Assembly (NCBI GenBank): GCA_025060715.1
Contig: JANXBG010000009.1
Span: 1-56,725, forward strand
DNA from: Caldifarciminota bacterium
GTDB lineage: Bacteria > Hydrothermota > Tepidihabitantia > Tepidihabitantales > DTDR01
Direction of reading: 5' to 3'
Length of the DNA: 56,725 nt
Below are positions 42,263 through 50,148 of the stretch, one piece after another. Below the pieces are notes generated by a model. That model worked only from the letters and a program-made list of their open reading frames with translations. It did no database searches and was not told the origin of the DNA. Position numbers and translations under genes: made by a program. How positions within the stretch are numbered: the stretch's first letter is position 1; each line of letters starts with the position of its first letter.

Positions 42263-42290
42263 TTGACATAAAATATTTTTATATTATTAT
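42263..42290 (+). promoter_or_regulatory. Promoter of the corrinoid methyltransferase operon
   Basis: TTGACA (42263-42268), a 16-bp spacer and TATTAT (42285-42290). It predicts a leader of about 112 bases that ends in AAAAGGAGGAAG before the ATG at 42410. Confidence 0.7.
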
Positions 42291-42328
42291 ATTTTTAAAT
42301 GTTTATTTTAAGATGAAATTTAAATTAT

Positions 42329-42377
42329 CAAGCCGGGTGCTTGGAAAACTTTTCTTTCTTTTCTTTTTAATTTTCCA
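42329..42377 (+). promoter_or_regulatory. Leader with two mutually exclusive hairpins
   Basis: Hairpin 1 is CAAGC-CGGGT-GCTTG (42329-42343). Hairpin 2 is TGGAAAA (42342-42348) with TTTTCCA (42371-42377). They share bases 42342-42343, so both cannot be fully formed. The pyrimidine-rich loop between could pair partly with the purine-rich ribosome-binding site. No known riboswitch consensus was recognised. Confidence 0.35.
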
Positions 42378-42409
42378 GAATAAAAAATTTTTATTAAAAG
42401 GAGGAAGAA

Positions 42410-43201
42410 ATGATTAGAAGAGATTTTACCATTAAAGATGTACAAGAAGTTTATCAAGGGGTAGGTGGCAAACTTTGGGAATTAGTGATGGGTGAACAGA
42501 TTCATTCAGGTGGAGAGAGGGCTACTGATATTTTGGCACAAGCCTTGGAGTTAAAACCAGGGATGCTTGTTTTGGATATTTGCAGTGCCTTGGGTGGTCC
42601 AGCGAGACAATTGGCAAAAAAATATGGGGTTAAAGTGATTGGTTTGGATGCTACCCCTCGGATGGTAGAAGAGGCTATTAAGAGGACTGAGAAAGAGGGG
42701 CTAAGTAATTTAGTAGAATATGTTTTAGGAAACGCCTTAGATTTACCCTTTAAAAAAGAGACCTTTGATGTGGTTTGGGGTCAAGAAGCTTGGTGTTATA
42801 TCACTGATAAAAGGAGATTGATTAATGAAGCCTATCGGGTTTTAAAACCAAAGGGAAAAATTGGTTTTACTGATTGGATTATTACTGGTGAACCTTCACC
42901 TTCTGAACTTCAAGAGCTTTTAGATTCAATGACTTTTCCTTATATGGAGACCTTTGAGGGTTATCAAAAACTTTTAAAAGAAGCTGGTTTTGAAATTTTG
43001 ATTGCCCGCGATGAGACTGAAGATTTTCATAACTATTTTATTGAATACCAACAGAAAGTGACGGGGGAATTAAAAGATGTTATTCTTAATGAGTTTGGTA
43101 AAGATATCTACGATTTTGCCTATTATCTTGTAAATCTTTGGGAGAAGGCATCCAGAGAACACAAGGTTGGTAGAGGGTTTTATGTAGCCATTAAAAAGTG
43201 A
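42410..43201 (+). CDS. SAM-dependent class I methyltransferase
   Basis: A 263-aa protein. Motif I is VLDICSALGGPARQLA (about 55-70), acidic motif II VIGLDATPRM, motif post-I NALDLPF and motif for substrate entry VWGQEAWCYITDKRRLINEAYRVLKPKGKIGFTDWI. The start GEQIHSGG is like that of small-molecule N-methyltransferases such as sarcosine/dimethylglycine methyltransferase, but the substrate cannot be assigned. As first gene of an operon with a corrinoid protein and zinc methyltransferases, it may methylate, or recycle, the methyl-bearing small molecule. Its stop overlaps the next GTG by 4 bases. Confidence 0.85.
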   Translation: MIRRDFTIKDVQEVYQGVGGKLWELVMGEQIHSGGERATDILAQALELKPGMLVLDICSALGGPARQLAKKYGVKVIGLDATPRMVEEAIKRTEKEGLSNLVEYVLGNALDLPFKKETFDVVWGQEAWCYITDKRRLINEAYRVLKPKGKIGFTDWIITGEPSPSELQELLDSMTFPYMETFEGYQKLLKEAGFEILIARDETEDFHNYFIEYQQKVTGELKDVILNEFGKDIYDFAYYLVNLWEKASREHKVGRGFYVAIKK

Positions 43202-43827
43202 AAAAAGATATTTATGAAAAATTAGCAAATGCAGTTTTTAGTCTCAATCTCTCTTTAACAGAAAAAATATCTCAAGAGATTGTTAAAAAAAATTTAGATT
43301 GTCAAAAAGGTATTTTAGAAGGGCTGATTTTAGGAATTAAAAAAGTTTCTGATTATTTTGCCAAAGGTAAATATTTTATTCCTGAAGTCCTTTGTGCAGC
43401 GGAATGTTTTTATAAAGGTTTTGAAATATTGAAAGCCAATTTGAAAAATCCTTTACCTAATAAGGGAAAAGTTATTTTGGCAGTAGTTTATGGTGATATC
43501 CACGATATTGGTAAAAATATTGTAAAGTTAATGGCCGAAATGGATGGTTTTCAAGTGATTGATTTAGGTAAAGATTGCCCAAGAGAAAAGATTTTAGAAG
43601 CAGCGATTAAAGAAAAACCAGAGATAATTGGACTTTCTGCCTTAATGACAACAACAATGTTAGAGATGGAGAAGGTGATAAAATTGTTAAAAGAAAATAA
43701 CGTAAAAGCAAAAGTGGTGATTGGTGGTGCGCCCACATCCCAACTTTTTGCCCAAAAAATTGGTGCCGATGGTTATGCTCCTGATGCGGTTTCTGGTGTC
43801 AAACTTTTTAACCAATTAATTAAATGA
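43198..43827 (+). CDS. Methyl-carrying corrinoid protein (MtaC/MtbC/MttC type)
   Basis: A 209-aa protein with the two domains of methyltransferase corrinoid proteins. The helical cap (about 1-85) includes ILEGLILGIKKVSDYFAKGKYFIPEVLCAAECF. The B12-binding Rossmann domain has YGDIHDIGKNIVKLMAEMDGFQVIDLGKDCP, where D100-x-H102-x-x-G105 provides the lower-axial histidine to cobalt, then GLSALMTTTM and VVIGGAPTSQLFAQKIGADGYAPDA. It carries a methyl group between two methyltransferases. The GTG start overlaps the previous stop; the next gene overlaps by 4 bases. Confidence 0.94.
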   Translation: MKKDIYEKLANAVFSLNLSLTEKISQEIVKKNLDCQKGILEGLILGIKKVSDYFAKGKYFIPEVLCAAECFYKGFEILKANLKNPLPNKGKVILAVVYGDIHDIGKNIVKLMAEMDGFQVIDLGKDCPREKILEAAIKEKPEIIGLSALMTTTMLEMEKVIKLLKENNVKAKVVIGGAPTSQLFAQKIGADGYAPDAVSGVKLFNQLIK

Positions 43828-44750
43828 TTGAAAATATCAAAGTTTTTCCCTTAGTGGTTGCTAATCATGCCGCTTATTTAACTGGTCAAAAAGAAAAAGA
43901 GCTTTATTGTGATGGTGAGAAACTGGGAAAGGCACTTTTATATTGTCAAAACTATTATGGTTATGATGCGGTAATTGTTTTTTCTGATGTCTATGTCGAG
44001 ATGGAAGCAATGGGTGGAAGATTAGAATATTTAGAAGATAGTCCACCCGAGATAAAAGAATATCCAAAATTAATAAAAATTGCTAATCCCCAAAGAGACG
44101 GTAGAATAAAAGAGATATTAAAAGCAGCTATTTTTTTAAAAAGGCATCTAAAGGATTTTCCTATTTTTGTTTCTTTAAAAGGTCCTTTCTCTTTAGCTAC
44201 CCTTTTAATTGGTGTGGAAAAATTTTTCTTAATGCTTATTAAAAATGAAAAGAAGGCAAAAGAGATTATTAATATCGCTTTTGAAAACCAATTAAGATTT
44301 TTAAAGGCAATATTAGAGATTGATTGTATTCCTTTTATTGGCGATCCTTTTGCTTCGGGCTCTTTAATTGGAGCAAAACTTTTTGAAAATTATGCCTTAC
44401 CACCTCTTAAAGAACTTATAAAAGAATGTTTAATCGCTGGTTTACATATTTGTGGCGATACTAAAAATCTCTTGCCCTTAATAATTGAGACAAAGGCAAA
44501 GATTATCTCCTTAGAAACTGATGTTAGTTTTGCTAAAAGATATTTTCCTGAAGATATTTATCTAATGGGTTCAGTGCCTACTCATTTATTGGTAGAGGGG
44601 GATATTTTTCAAGTAAAAGAGGAATGCGAGAAAGAGATATTGGCAGGTGGTAGAAACTTTATTTTATCAACAGCCTGTGATGTTCCCAAATATGCAAAAA
44701 AGGAGAATGTAAAAACAATGGTTGATGTTGGCCATTTTTATAAAAATTAG
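43824..44750 (+). CDS. Zinc-dependent corrinoid methyltransferase, MtaA/MtbA (UroD-like) family, copy 1
   Basis: A 308-aa TIM-barrel protein of the uroporphyrinogen decarboxylase superfamily. The zinc ligands of the methyltransferase branch are present: His208 and Cys210 in LHICGD, and Cys285 in STACDVP. The arginine cluster of true UroD is not seen. FSDVYVEMEAMGG and the FIGDPFASGSLIGAKLFENYALP stretch are typical. It moves methyl between the corrinoid protein and a thiol or other acceptor/donor. It lies between the corrinoid protein and the activator, fully coupled by overlaps. Confidence 0.9.
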   Translation: MIENIKVFPLVVANHAAYLTGQKEKELYCDGEKLGKALLYCQNYYGYDAVIVFSDVYVEMEAMGGRLEYLEDSPPEIKEYPKLIKIANPQRDGRIKEILKAAIFLKRHLKDFPIFVSLKGPFSLATLLIGVEKFFLMLIKNEKKAKEIINIAFENQLRFLKAILEIDCIPFIGDPFASGSLIGAKLFENYALPPLKELIKECLIAGLHICGDTKNLLPLIIETKAKIISLETDVSFAKRYFPEDIYLMGSVPTHLLVEGDIFQVKEECEKEILAGGRNFILSTACDVPKYAKKENVKTMVDVGHFYKN

Positions 44751-45946
44751 TGAGAAAAACTTTATTACATTTTCTTGCTGAAAGGGGGTATTATTTAAAA
44801 AATTTTTGTGGTCGGGGAATTTGTAAAAAATGTGAAATTGTTTTTAATAACAAAAAAGTTCTTGCCTGCCAAACCGAAATTTCCAAAATAAGAAGTAGTG
44901 AAAAATTGTTAAAAGCAATCAAACTTTCTCCCTCTTTTCTTTATTTTTTTGATAAAAAATTTGACACATCCGACTGCGTAGCAATTGATTTAGGTACTAC
45001 TAATATTAGGATAAGTTATCAAAAGAAAAAAAGATTTATTAAAAAAATTTTTACTAATCCCCATTTTCTTTTTGCTTCTGATATTTTCTCCCGAATAAAT
45101 ATCTATCCATTGTTAAAAAAATATCCTTTAATAGAATATTTGAAAATAAAGGAGTTAAAGAAGGGTATTATTGTGGGCAATCCGATTATGTATCATTTTC
45201 TGCTTAATAAAATATCTTCTTCTTTGGGAAGATATCCTTACAAAATGTTAATTCCAATAGGAGAGGTTATCTATCCAATTGAGAATAGGAAAGAGGTTCA
45301 GATGGTGCCAATTATCAGTAGTTTTATTGGTGGTGATATTGTTGCTGGAATATTATATACTAATCTTCACAAAAGGAAATCCTTTTCTTTATTGATTGAT
45401 TTAGGCACTAATGGTGAGATTGTTTTGGGAAATAGGGATAAGATTTTTGCCTCTTCCTGTGCTGCTGGTCCGGCCTTTGAAGAGAGGTTTCATTATTATG
45501 GCTTTAAAATTATCTCCTATTTAGCCTATTTACTAAAGGAAAAGAAAGTTGATAAATCAGGAAGGTTAAAAGAGAAGAATTCTTGGCTTTCCCAGAAGGA
45601 TATAAGAGAACTCCAATTAGCCAAATCCGCGATTGCCAGTGGTATTATAATCCTTTCCCAATTTTCTCAAATTCCTCTTAATCAAATTGAAAGGGTTTAT
45701 CTTACCGGAAATTTTGGAGCAAAGATAAATCCCAGAGATTTGTATACCCTTGGTATATTGTCCAAAGAAATTAATGGCGAGATCTTTTCTTTTCCTGATT
45801 TACCATTAAAGGGTGCAGAGAAAATTCTTAAAGAAAATTCTTTAATGAAAGAATGTTTAGAGATTGTTAAAAAAACTGAGACCTTCTTTTTACCTGAAAT
45901 TAAAGAATTTTCTAAAATTTTTATTAATCAAATCTCTTTTCCTTGA
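44750..45946 (+). CDS. RACo-like ATP-dependent corrinoid activator (ASKHA ATPase with [2Fe-2S] start)
   Basis: A 398-aa protein. A shortened plant-type ferredoxin domain comes first with C20-X4-C25-X2-C28-X11-C40 (NFCGRGICKKC ... ACQT); the usual first beta hairpin is missing. Then the ASKHA ATPase fold of RACo/RamA-like (DUF4445) proteins: VAIDLGTTNIRISY (phosphate 1), SFIGGDIVAGIL, LLIDLGTNGEIVLGN (phosphate 2), CAAGPAFEERF and YLTGNFGAKINPRDLYTLGIL. RACo reduces Co(II) to Co(I) on corrinoid proteins with ATP. The GTG start overlaps the previous stop by one base. It could also serve the two dehydratase-like subunits that follow. Confidence 0.9.
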   Translation: MRKTLLHFLAERGYYLKNFCGRGICKKCEIVFNNKKVLACQTEISKIRSSEKLLKAIKLSPSFLYFFDKKFDTSDCVAIDLGTTNIRISYQKKKRFIKKIFTNPHFLFASDIFSRINIYPLLKKYPLIEYLKIKELKKGIIVGNPIMYHFLLNKISSSLGRYPYKMLIPIGEVIYPIENRKEVQMVPIISSFIGGDIVAGILYTNLHKRKSFSLLIDLGTNGEIVLGNRDKIFASSCAAGPAFEERFHYYGFKIISYLAYLLKEKKVDKSGRLKEKNSWLSQKDIRELQLAKSAIASGIIILSQFSQIPLNQIERVYLTGNFGAKINPRDLYTLGILSKEINGEIFSFPDLPLKGAEKILKENSLMKECLEIVKKTETFFLPEIKEFSKIFINQISFP

Positions 45947-46896
45947 TGCGGATTGGCTATTTTTGTTTATACACACCAATTGAGCTTCTTAAAGCTTTAT
46001 CTTTAAAACCGATTAGATTAATTCCTTCTCAAAAATTTGATTTAACAAGCAAATATTTTCGTTATGATGCTTGCCCTTTTTTAAAAAACCTTTTTAGTAA
46101 TCTTATAAATAAATCTTGGAAGACTGATGGAATTTTTTTATTATCTCTTTGTGATGGTCAAAGAAGATTAGGTGAAATTTTAAAAAGAGAGATTCCCAAT
46201 TTAAAAGTTTATGAAATTTATTTTCCCCGAACTTATAATTTTTCTGCCTTTAAATTGTATTACGAAGAGATGCTTAATTTTATTAAAACCTTTGAGAAGG
46301 ATTTAAATTTAATTAACAAAAGATTAAAAGAAGAGGTAAAAATTTTAAACCAAAAAAAGAAGGATTTAATAAAAGTGGTTAATAATCTTAATTTTTTAGA
46401 TAAGGCAGAAATTATAAAAAATTTTTGGGAAACGGGAGAGATACCTTCTTTAAATTTTTTAAAACCAAGAATAATTGAAAAAGAAAAAATCCTTCTTTTG
46501 GGAAGTTATTTTACTCCTTTGGATTGGGGTATTATTAGTATGATTGAAAAATATTTTACAATCGTTGCTGATAGTTTCTGCACTGTTTCTCGGGGAATTG
46601 ATTTTTATCCGCCGGTTAGCAATCTAAAAAATTATCTCTTTTTCTATTTTTCTAAAATTCCCTGTATTTTACGAAGACCAAATAGAAATTTTTATAACTA
46701 TTTAAAAAGAAAAATAAGAAAATATGAAATAAAAAAGATAATTCTTTATTCTTTAAAATTTTGTGATAACTTTTCTTTTGAGAAGGAAAGTTTAAAAAGC
46801 TTTTTGAGGTTGCCGGTTTTGAATATTGAAAGTGATTATTCTGAGGTAAATACTTTACAAATGGAAACAAGAATCGCTGCTTTTTATGAGAGTTGA
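45946..46896 (+). CDS. 2-Hydroxyacyl-CoA dehydratase D-component-like iron-sulphur protein, subunit 1
   Basis: A 316-aa protein of the HgdB/BcrB-like family. Cys positions follow the family: YDACPFLKN, LSLCDGQRRLGE (family SCD..RR) and LKFCDNFSFEKE (family KFCDP), with further Cys in ADSFCTVSRG. The end IESDYSEVNTLQMETRIAAFYE is the conserved family finish. Such proteins hold a [4Fe-4S] or double-cubane cluster and do ATP-driven, radical or low-potential reductions. The ATG at 45946 overlaps the previous stop by one base. The usual HgdC-type ATPase partner is not in this operon; the RACo-like protein may fill that place. Confidence 0.82.
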   Translation: MRIGYFCLYTPIELLKALSLKPIRLIPSQKFDLTSKYFRYDACPFLKNLFSNLINKSWKTDGIFLLSLCDGQRRLGEILKREIPNLKVYEIYFPRTYNFSAFKLYYEEMLNFIKTFEKDLNLINKRLKEEVKILNQKKKDLIKVVNNLNFLDKAEIIKNFWETGEIPSLNFLKPRIIEKEKILLLGSYFTPLDWGIISMIEKYFTIVADSFCTVSRGIDFYPPVSNLKNYLFFYFSKIPCILRRPNRNFYNYLKRKIRKYEIKKIILYSLKFCDNFSFEKESLKSFLRLPVLNIESDYSEVNTLQMETRIAAFYES

Positions 46897-48232
46897 TTTT
46901 TCTACTTGGAATGAACTTTTTCAAAATATTCCCGAAAGGATAATTAAAAGATATAAATATTATAAAAGAAAAGAAGATTGGGCAAGGTATTTATCACCAC
47001 CCCAGACTTTTGCTATTTATGGAATGAGACATTTGATGAGTTTAAAATTTGATTCCTCTCTGGAATGTTTAAGATTATGGGGATTTGTTTTTAATGAGAC
47101 CGAAAGGTTATTTCGGGCAAAACAGATAAATAAAAAAATTATTGCCGTGATGGGCGATTTGGGAGGAATTCCACCGATTATTTATTCTTTTAAATCTTTA
47201 ATTGGTTTCTATCCCGATTGTTTGTGGTGGCAGCCTTTCTTTTCCGAAAATTATAACCTTTTTGAAATTACTGCCAAAGCAAGCTTTCCTGAAACCTCTT
47301 GTTATTCCCGGGTTGTTTATGCTACTTTCTTAAAAAAAGCCTATTTTCCTAAACCGGATTTAATTATTGCCTCTACCGGTGCTTCTTGTGATGATTATTC
47401 TTGTGTGATGCAAAAAATTAACAACCTTTTTTATAAAAATACCCAATTTATCTGGTTAGAAATACCGCCAAGAAAAGAAAAAAGAGAAGGAGCAATAAAA
47501 TTATTAAAAGAGAATTATCAAAAAGTGGCAAAGATTTTAAGTGAAATTGCAGAAGAAAAGTTAACTATGGAAAAACTAATTTTGGGTATAAAAAGAGTAA
47601 ATTTAATAAGAAGAAATTATCAAAAATTAAAAGAGTTGGTAGGAAGAAGCGAAATTGCCCCGCTGGGCTCCTTAGAAATGTTATTATTAGAATTTGGTAA
47701 TCTCCATTTTTATTCCGATATTTTTGAATGGCAAAAAATTCTTTTAGGAATATTAAATTTGGTAAAGAAAAGGATTAAAAATAATGAAGGGGTATTAAAT
47801 AAAGAGAATAAAAAGATTGTTTGGGCAACGCCACCGGCAGATCCTTTGTATCTTATTTATTTGGAGGATAATGGTGCTCGGATTGTAGGTAGTGAATATA
47901 TTATTAATCAAGCATTACAAATAATTCCGATAGAAAAATATAAAAATCCCTTTTTTGCCCTTGCCGAAAGTTATCTTTCTGCCTCTTTGATTGGCAAAAC
48001 AAAAGAAAGAGCAGAATTGATAATTAAGGAAATAAAAAAATATCAGGCAAAAGGAGTTATTATTTCCCAAATATTTGGTGCTTCCCATTGTGCTTATGAA
48101 ACAGAAATATTGAAAGAAGAGATTGAAGAAAAGGCAAGGGTTCCGGTTTTAATTATTGATATTCCTCACCCATCCTCCGAAATACCTTTACAAACCAAAA
48201 CAAGAATTAATGCCTTTATTGAAAATTTATAA
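46886..48232 (+). CDS. 2-Hydroxyacyl-CoA dehydratase-like iron-sulphur protein, subunit 2
   Basis: A 448-aa protein, homologous in architecture to subunit 1 but longer. Family signs are YLSPPQTFAIYGMRHLMSL near the start, STGASCDDYSCVMQKI (two Cys), WATPPADPLYLIYLEDNGARIVGSEYI, FGASHCAYETEILKEEIEEKARVPVLIIDIPHPSSEIPLQTKTRINAFIENL. With the preceding gene it forms a likely heterodimer like HgdA/HgdB. The substrate is not known. It overlaps the preceding gene by 11 bases and the next by one base. Confidence 0.82.
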   Translation: MRVDFSTWNELFQNIPERIIKRYKYYKRKEDWARYLSPPQTFAIYGMRHLMSLKFDSSLECLRLWGFVFNETERLFRAKQINKKIIAVMGDLGGIPPIIYSFKSLIGFYPDCLWWQPFFSENYNLFEITAKASFPETSCYSRVVYATFLKKAYFPKPDLIIASTGASCDDYSCVMQKINNLFYKNTQFIWLEIPPRKEKREGAIKLLKENYQKVAKILSEIAEEKLTMEKLILGIKRVNLIRRNYQKLKELVGRSEIAPLGSLEMLLLEFGNLHFYSDIFEWQKILLGILNLVKKRIKNNEGVLNKENKKIVWATPPADPLYLIYLEDNGARIVGSEYIINQALQIIPIEKYKNPFFALAESYLSASLIGKTKERAELIIKEIKKYQAKGVIISQIFGASHCAYETEILKEEIEEKARVPVLIIDIPHPSSEIPLQTKTRINAFIENL

Positions 48233-49281
48233 TGGAAATTTTAACTTCCCGAGAAAGGTTTAATTTATTAGTTTTTGATGAAGTTCCAGATAGAATATTA
48301 GTTTTTCCTTTAATTACTAATCATAGTGCTTATATTAGTAATTATTCAATAAAAGATTATTATACCAAAGGAGAAATTCTTGCTCAAGCCCAAATAAATG
48401 CTTATGAAGTTTATCAAACTGATTTTCTTTCGGTGTTCTCCGAAGTAGGAATTATTGCCGAAGCCTTAGGAAGTTATTTTGAATATCCCGAAGAAGATTT
48501 GCCCAAATTAAAAAAACCTTTATTTTCTAATTTAAAGGATTATTGTGAAAGAAAATTAGATTGGGAATATAACGAAGGAAAAGGAAGGTTTTATCTTTAT
48601 TTTGATGCAATAAAAATTTTATATAAAACTCTTGGTGATATTTTACCTATTCTTGCTTATGTACCAGCCCCCTTTACCACTTTGGCTTTACTTTTTGAAC
48701 AAACGGAAATATTAAAAGAAGTAAGTTTTCCTAATAGAGAGAAAAGAAAAATTTTAAAAGAACTCTTATCATTAATTACTAATTTTACTATTCAATTTAT
48801 AAAAAGTATTATTAATTATGGTGCCTTGCCAATTATTGTTGATCCTTTAGCATCAGGAAGCGTGATTTCTCCAAAAACTTATAAAAATTTTGCTTTTCCC
48901 TACGAAGAAAAACTTATTAACTATCTCCATCGTTATGATTTAGATGTGATTTTACATATTTGTGGTAATACCCAAATTTATTTAAAAGAATTGAACGAAT
49001 CTACCGCCGATTTATTAAGTTTAGATAAAATTAATTTAATATCGGCAAAAAGGTTTTTAGGAGATAAATTTCGTTTAATTGGTAATTTTGATACTACCGA
49101 AATCCTTCTTTTATCGCCGGAAGAAATTAGAAAAAAAGTAAGGAATTTGGTTTTAAAAATGAAAGATAACAAAAAAGGATATATTTTAGCCACAGGTTGT
49201 GAGGTCCCTTTTTCTACTCCTAAGGAGAATCTTTTTGCTTTTATTGAGGAAGGAAAGAGATGGGGAAAGTATAAATTTTAA
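48232..49281 (+). CDS. Zinc-dependent corrinoid methyltransferase, MtaA/MtbA (UroD-like) family, copy 2
   Basis: A 349-aa TIM-barrel protein similar in layout to the copy at 43824: FPLITNHSAYISNYSIKDYY, FSEVGIIAEALGSYFEYPEED and IVDPLASGSVISPKTYKNFAFP. Zinc ligands are His242 and Cys244 (LHICGNT) and Cys323 (ATGCEVP). Two such methyltransferases with one corrinoid protein suggests that one acts on the methyl donor and the other on the acceptor. Its start overlaps the stop of the preceding gene. It is the last gene of the operon. Confidence 0.9.
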   Translation: MEILTSRERFNLLVFDEVPDRILVFPLITNHSAYISNYSIKDYYTKGEILAQAQINAYEVYQTDFLSVFSEVGIIAEALGSYFEYPEEDLPKLKKPLFSNLKDYCERKLDWEYNEGKGRFYLYFDAIKILYKTLGDILPILAYVPAPFTTLALLFEQTEILKEVSFPNREKRKILKELLSLITNFTIQFIKSIINYGALPIIVDPLASGSVISPKTYKNFAFPYEEKLINYLHRYDLDVILHICGNTQIYLKELNESTADLLSLDKINLISAKRFLGDKFRLIGNFDTTEILLLSPEEIRKKVRNLVLKMKDNKKGYILATGCEVPFSTPKENLFAFIEEGKRWGKYKF

Positions 49282-49282
49282 C

Positions 49283-49311
49283 TTGCTTTTTTAAATTTAT
49301 TCCTCTATAAT
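49283..49311 (+). promoter_or_regulatory. Leaderless promoter for the DUF2791 ATPase operon
   Basis: TTGCTT (49283-49288), a 17-bp spacer and TATAAT (49306-49311), 6 bases before the ATG at 49318. The promoter starts one base after the end of the corrinoid operon. Confidence 0.65.
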
Positions 49312-49317
49312 TTATTT

Positions 49318-50148
49318 ATGGTAGAAAAATTAAATTTGATCAATAAATATACTAGATTATTTTTGAGGTTAGTTGGAAATTATGAAAAAACTAAACTAAA
49401 AAAAGAAAATCTATCAATTTTGGAGACAAATCTTAAAAAGATAAAAGAATATTGTGAGAAATTAGAATTTAACGATTTAAAAAATCTTGTTTCTGAATGG
49501 ATAAAAAAAGAAGAGGAGTGGCTAAAGAATGCTTTTATTGAAAAACAGGAGAGCTTTGGCCGAGAATTGAAAGAGGAATTAGAAAAAAATAATTTATCTT
49601 TTAGTGGAATTTTCCCTAATATAAAAATAAATATCTTTACTTTAGAAATAAATTTTGATTTAAATAGCTGTCAACTTTTTTATGGACCAAAAATAGAAAA
49701 GTTAAAAGCAAAAATTCCTTTACATGCTCCAACAATTATAAAAATTTTAAAGGATTATCTTAACTATTTGAATTATCCCTTCAATCCCAATGAATATTTT
49801 AAAAAACTTCTTTCTGCTTATGAACGGTTTATCTCTTTTCAAAGATTAAATTTTGGTGAAAAGATTTTTCTAACTGATTTGCTTTCCGAACTTATCTTTT
49901 TATTACAAAAAAAGGAATTTTATTTAGACCCAAAAAGGGAGAATTTTAAGGAATATTCCCGAATAAATTTTAGTTATGATTTATACCGATTAAAGACTTT
50001 TTTAGGAAACCAATTAGAAAATTATTCCTTTAAATTATGGATTGCTCCATTTGATGCCACTCTGGATAGGAGAAAGTCAATCTGGATCCCAAATAATGAG
50101 ACTGGTGAAGGAACTTATTTTTCTTATATTTCTTTTGAAAAGATATGA
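49318..50148 (+). CDS. Unknown protein encoded with tandem DUF2791 ATPases
   Basis: A 276-aa cytoplasmic protein of no recognised family. The first about 95 residues are charged and helical, coiled-coil-like (LSILETNLKKIKEYCEKLEF, FGRELKEELEKNN). The middle has two strands (IKINIFTLEINFDLNSCQLFYGPK), then helices (HAPTIIKILKDYLNYLNYP) and a C-terminal YSFKLWIAPFDATLDRRKSIW. It overlaps the first ATPase gene by 4 bases, so it is likely a partner subunit. Confidence 0.65.
   Translation: MVEKLNLINKYTRLFLRLVGNYEKTKLKKENLSILETNLKKIKEYCEKLEFNDLKNLVSEWIKKEEEWLKNAFIEKQESFGRELKEELEKNNLSFSGIFPNIKINIFTLEINFDLNSCQLFYGPKIEKLKAKIPLHAPTIIKILKDYLNYLNYPFNPNEYFKKLLSAYERFISFQRLNFGEKIFLTDLLSELIFLLQKKEFYLDPKRENFKEYSRINFSYDLYRLKTFLGNQLENYSFKLWIAPFDATLDRRKSIWIPNNETGEGTYFSYISFEKI

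Noticed and set aside
42297-42409. Cobalamin or SAM riboswitch before the corrinoid operon
   Set aside because: The leader is too short for a cobalamin riboswitch and none of the conserved boxes I know is present; only unnamed hairpins remain.
43824-44750. Uroporphyrinogen decarboxylase (HemE) of haem synthesis
   Set aside because: The protein keeps the His-x-Cys...Cys zinc site of corrinoid methyltransferases and is encoded with a corrinoid protein and RACo-like activator; no haem genes are nearby.
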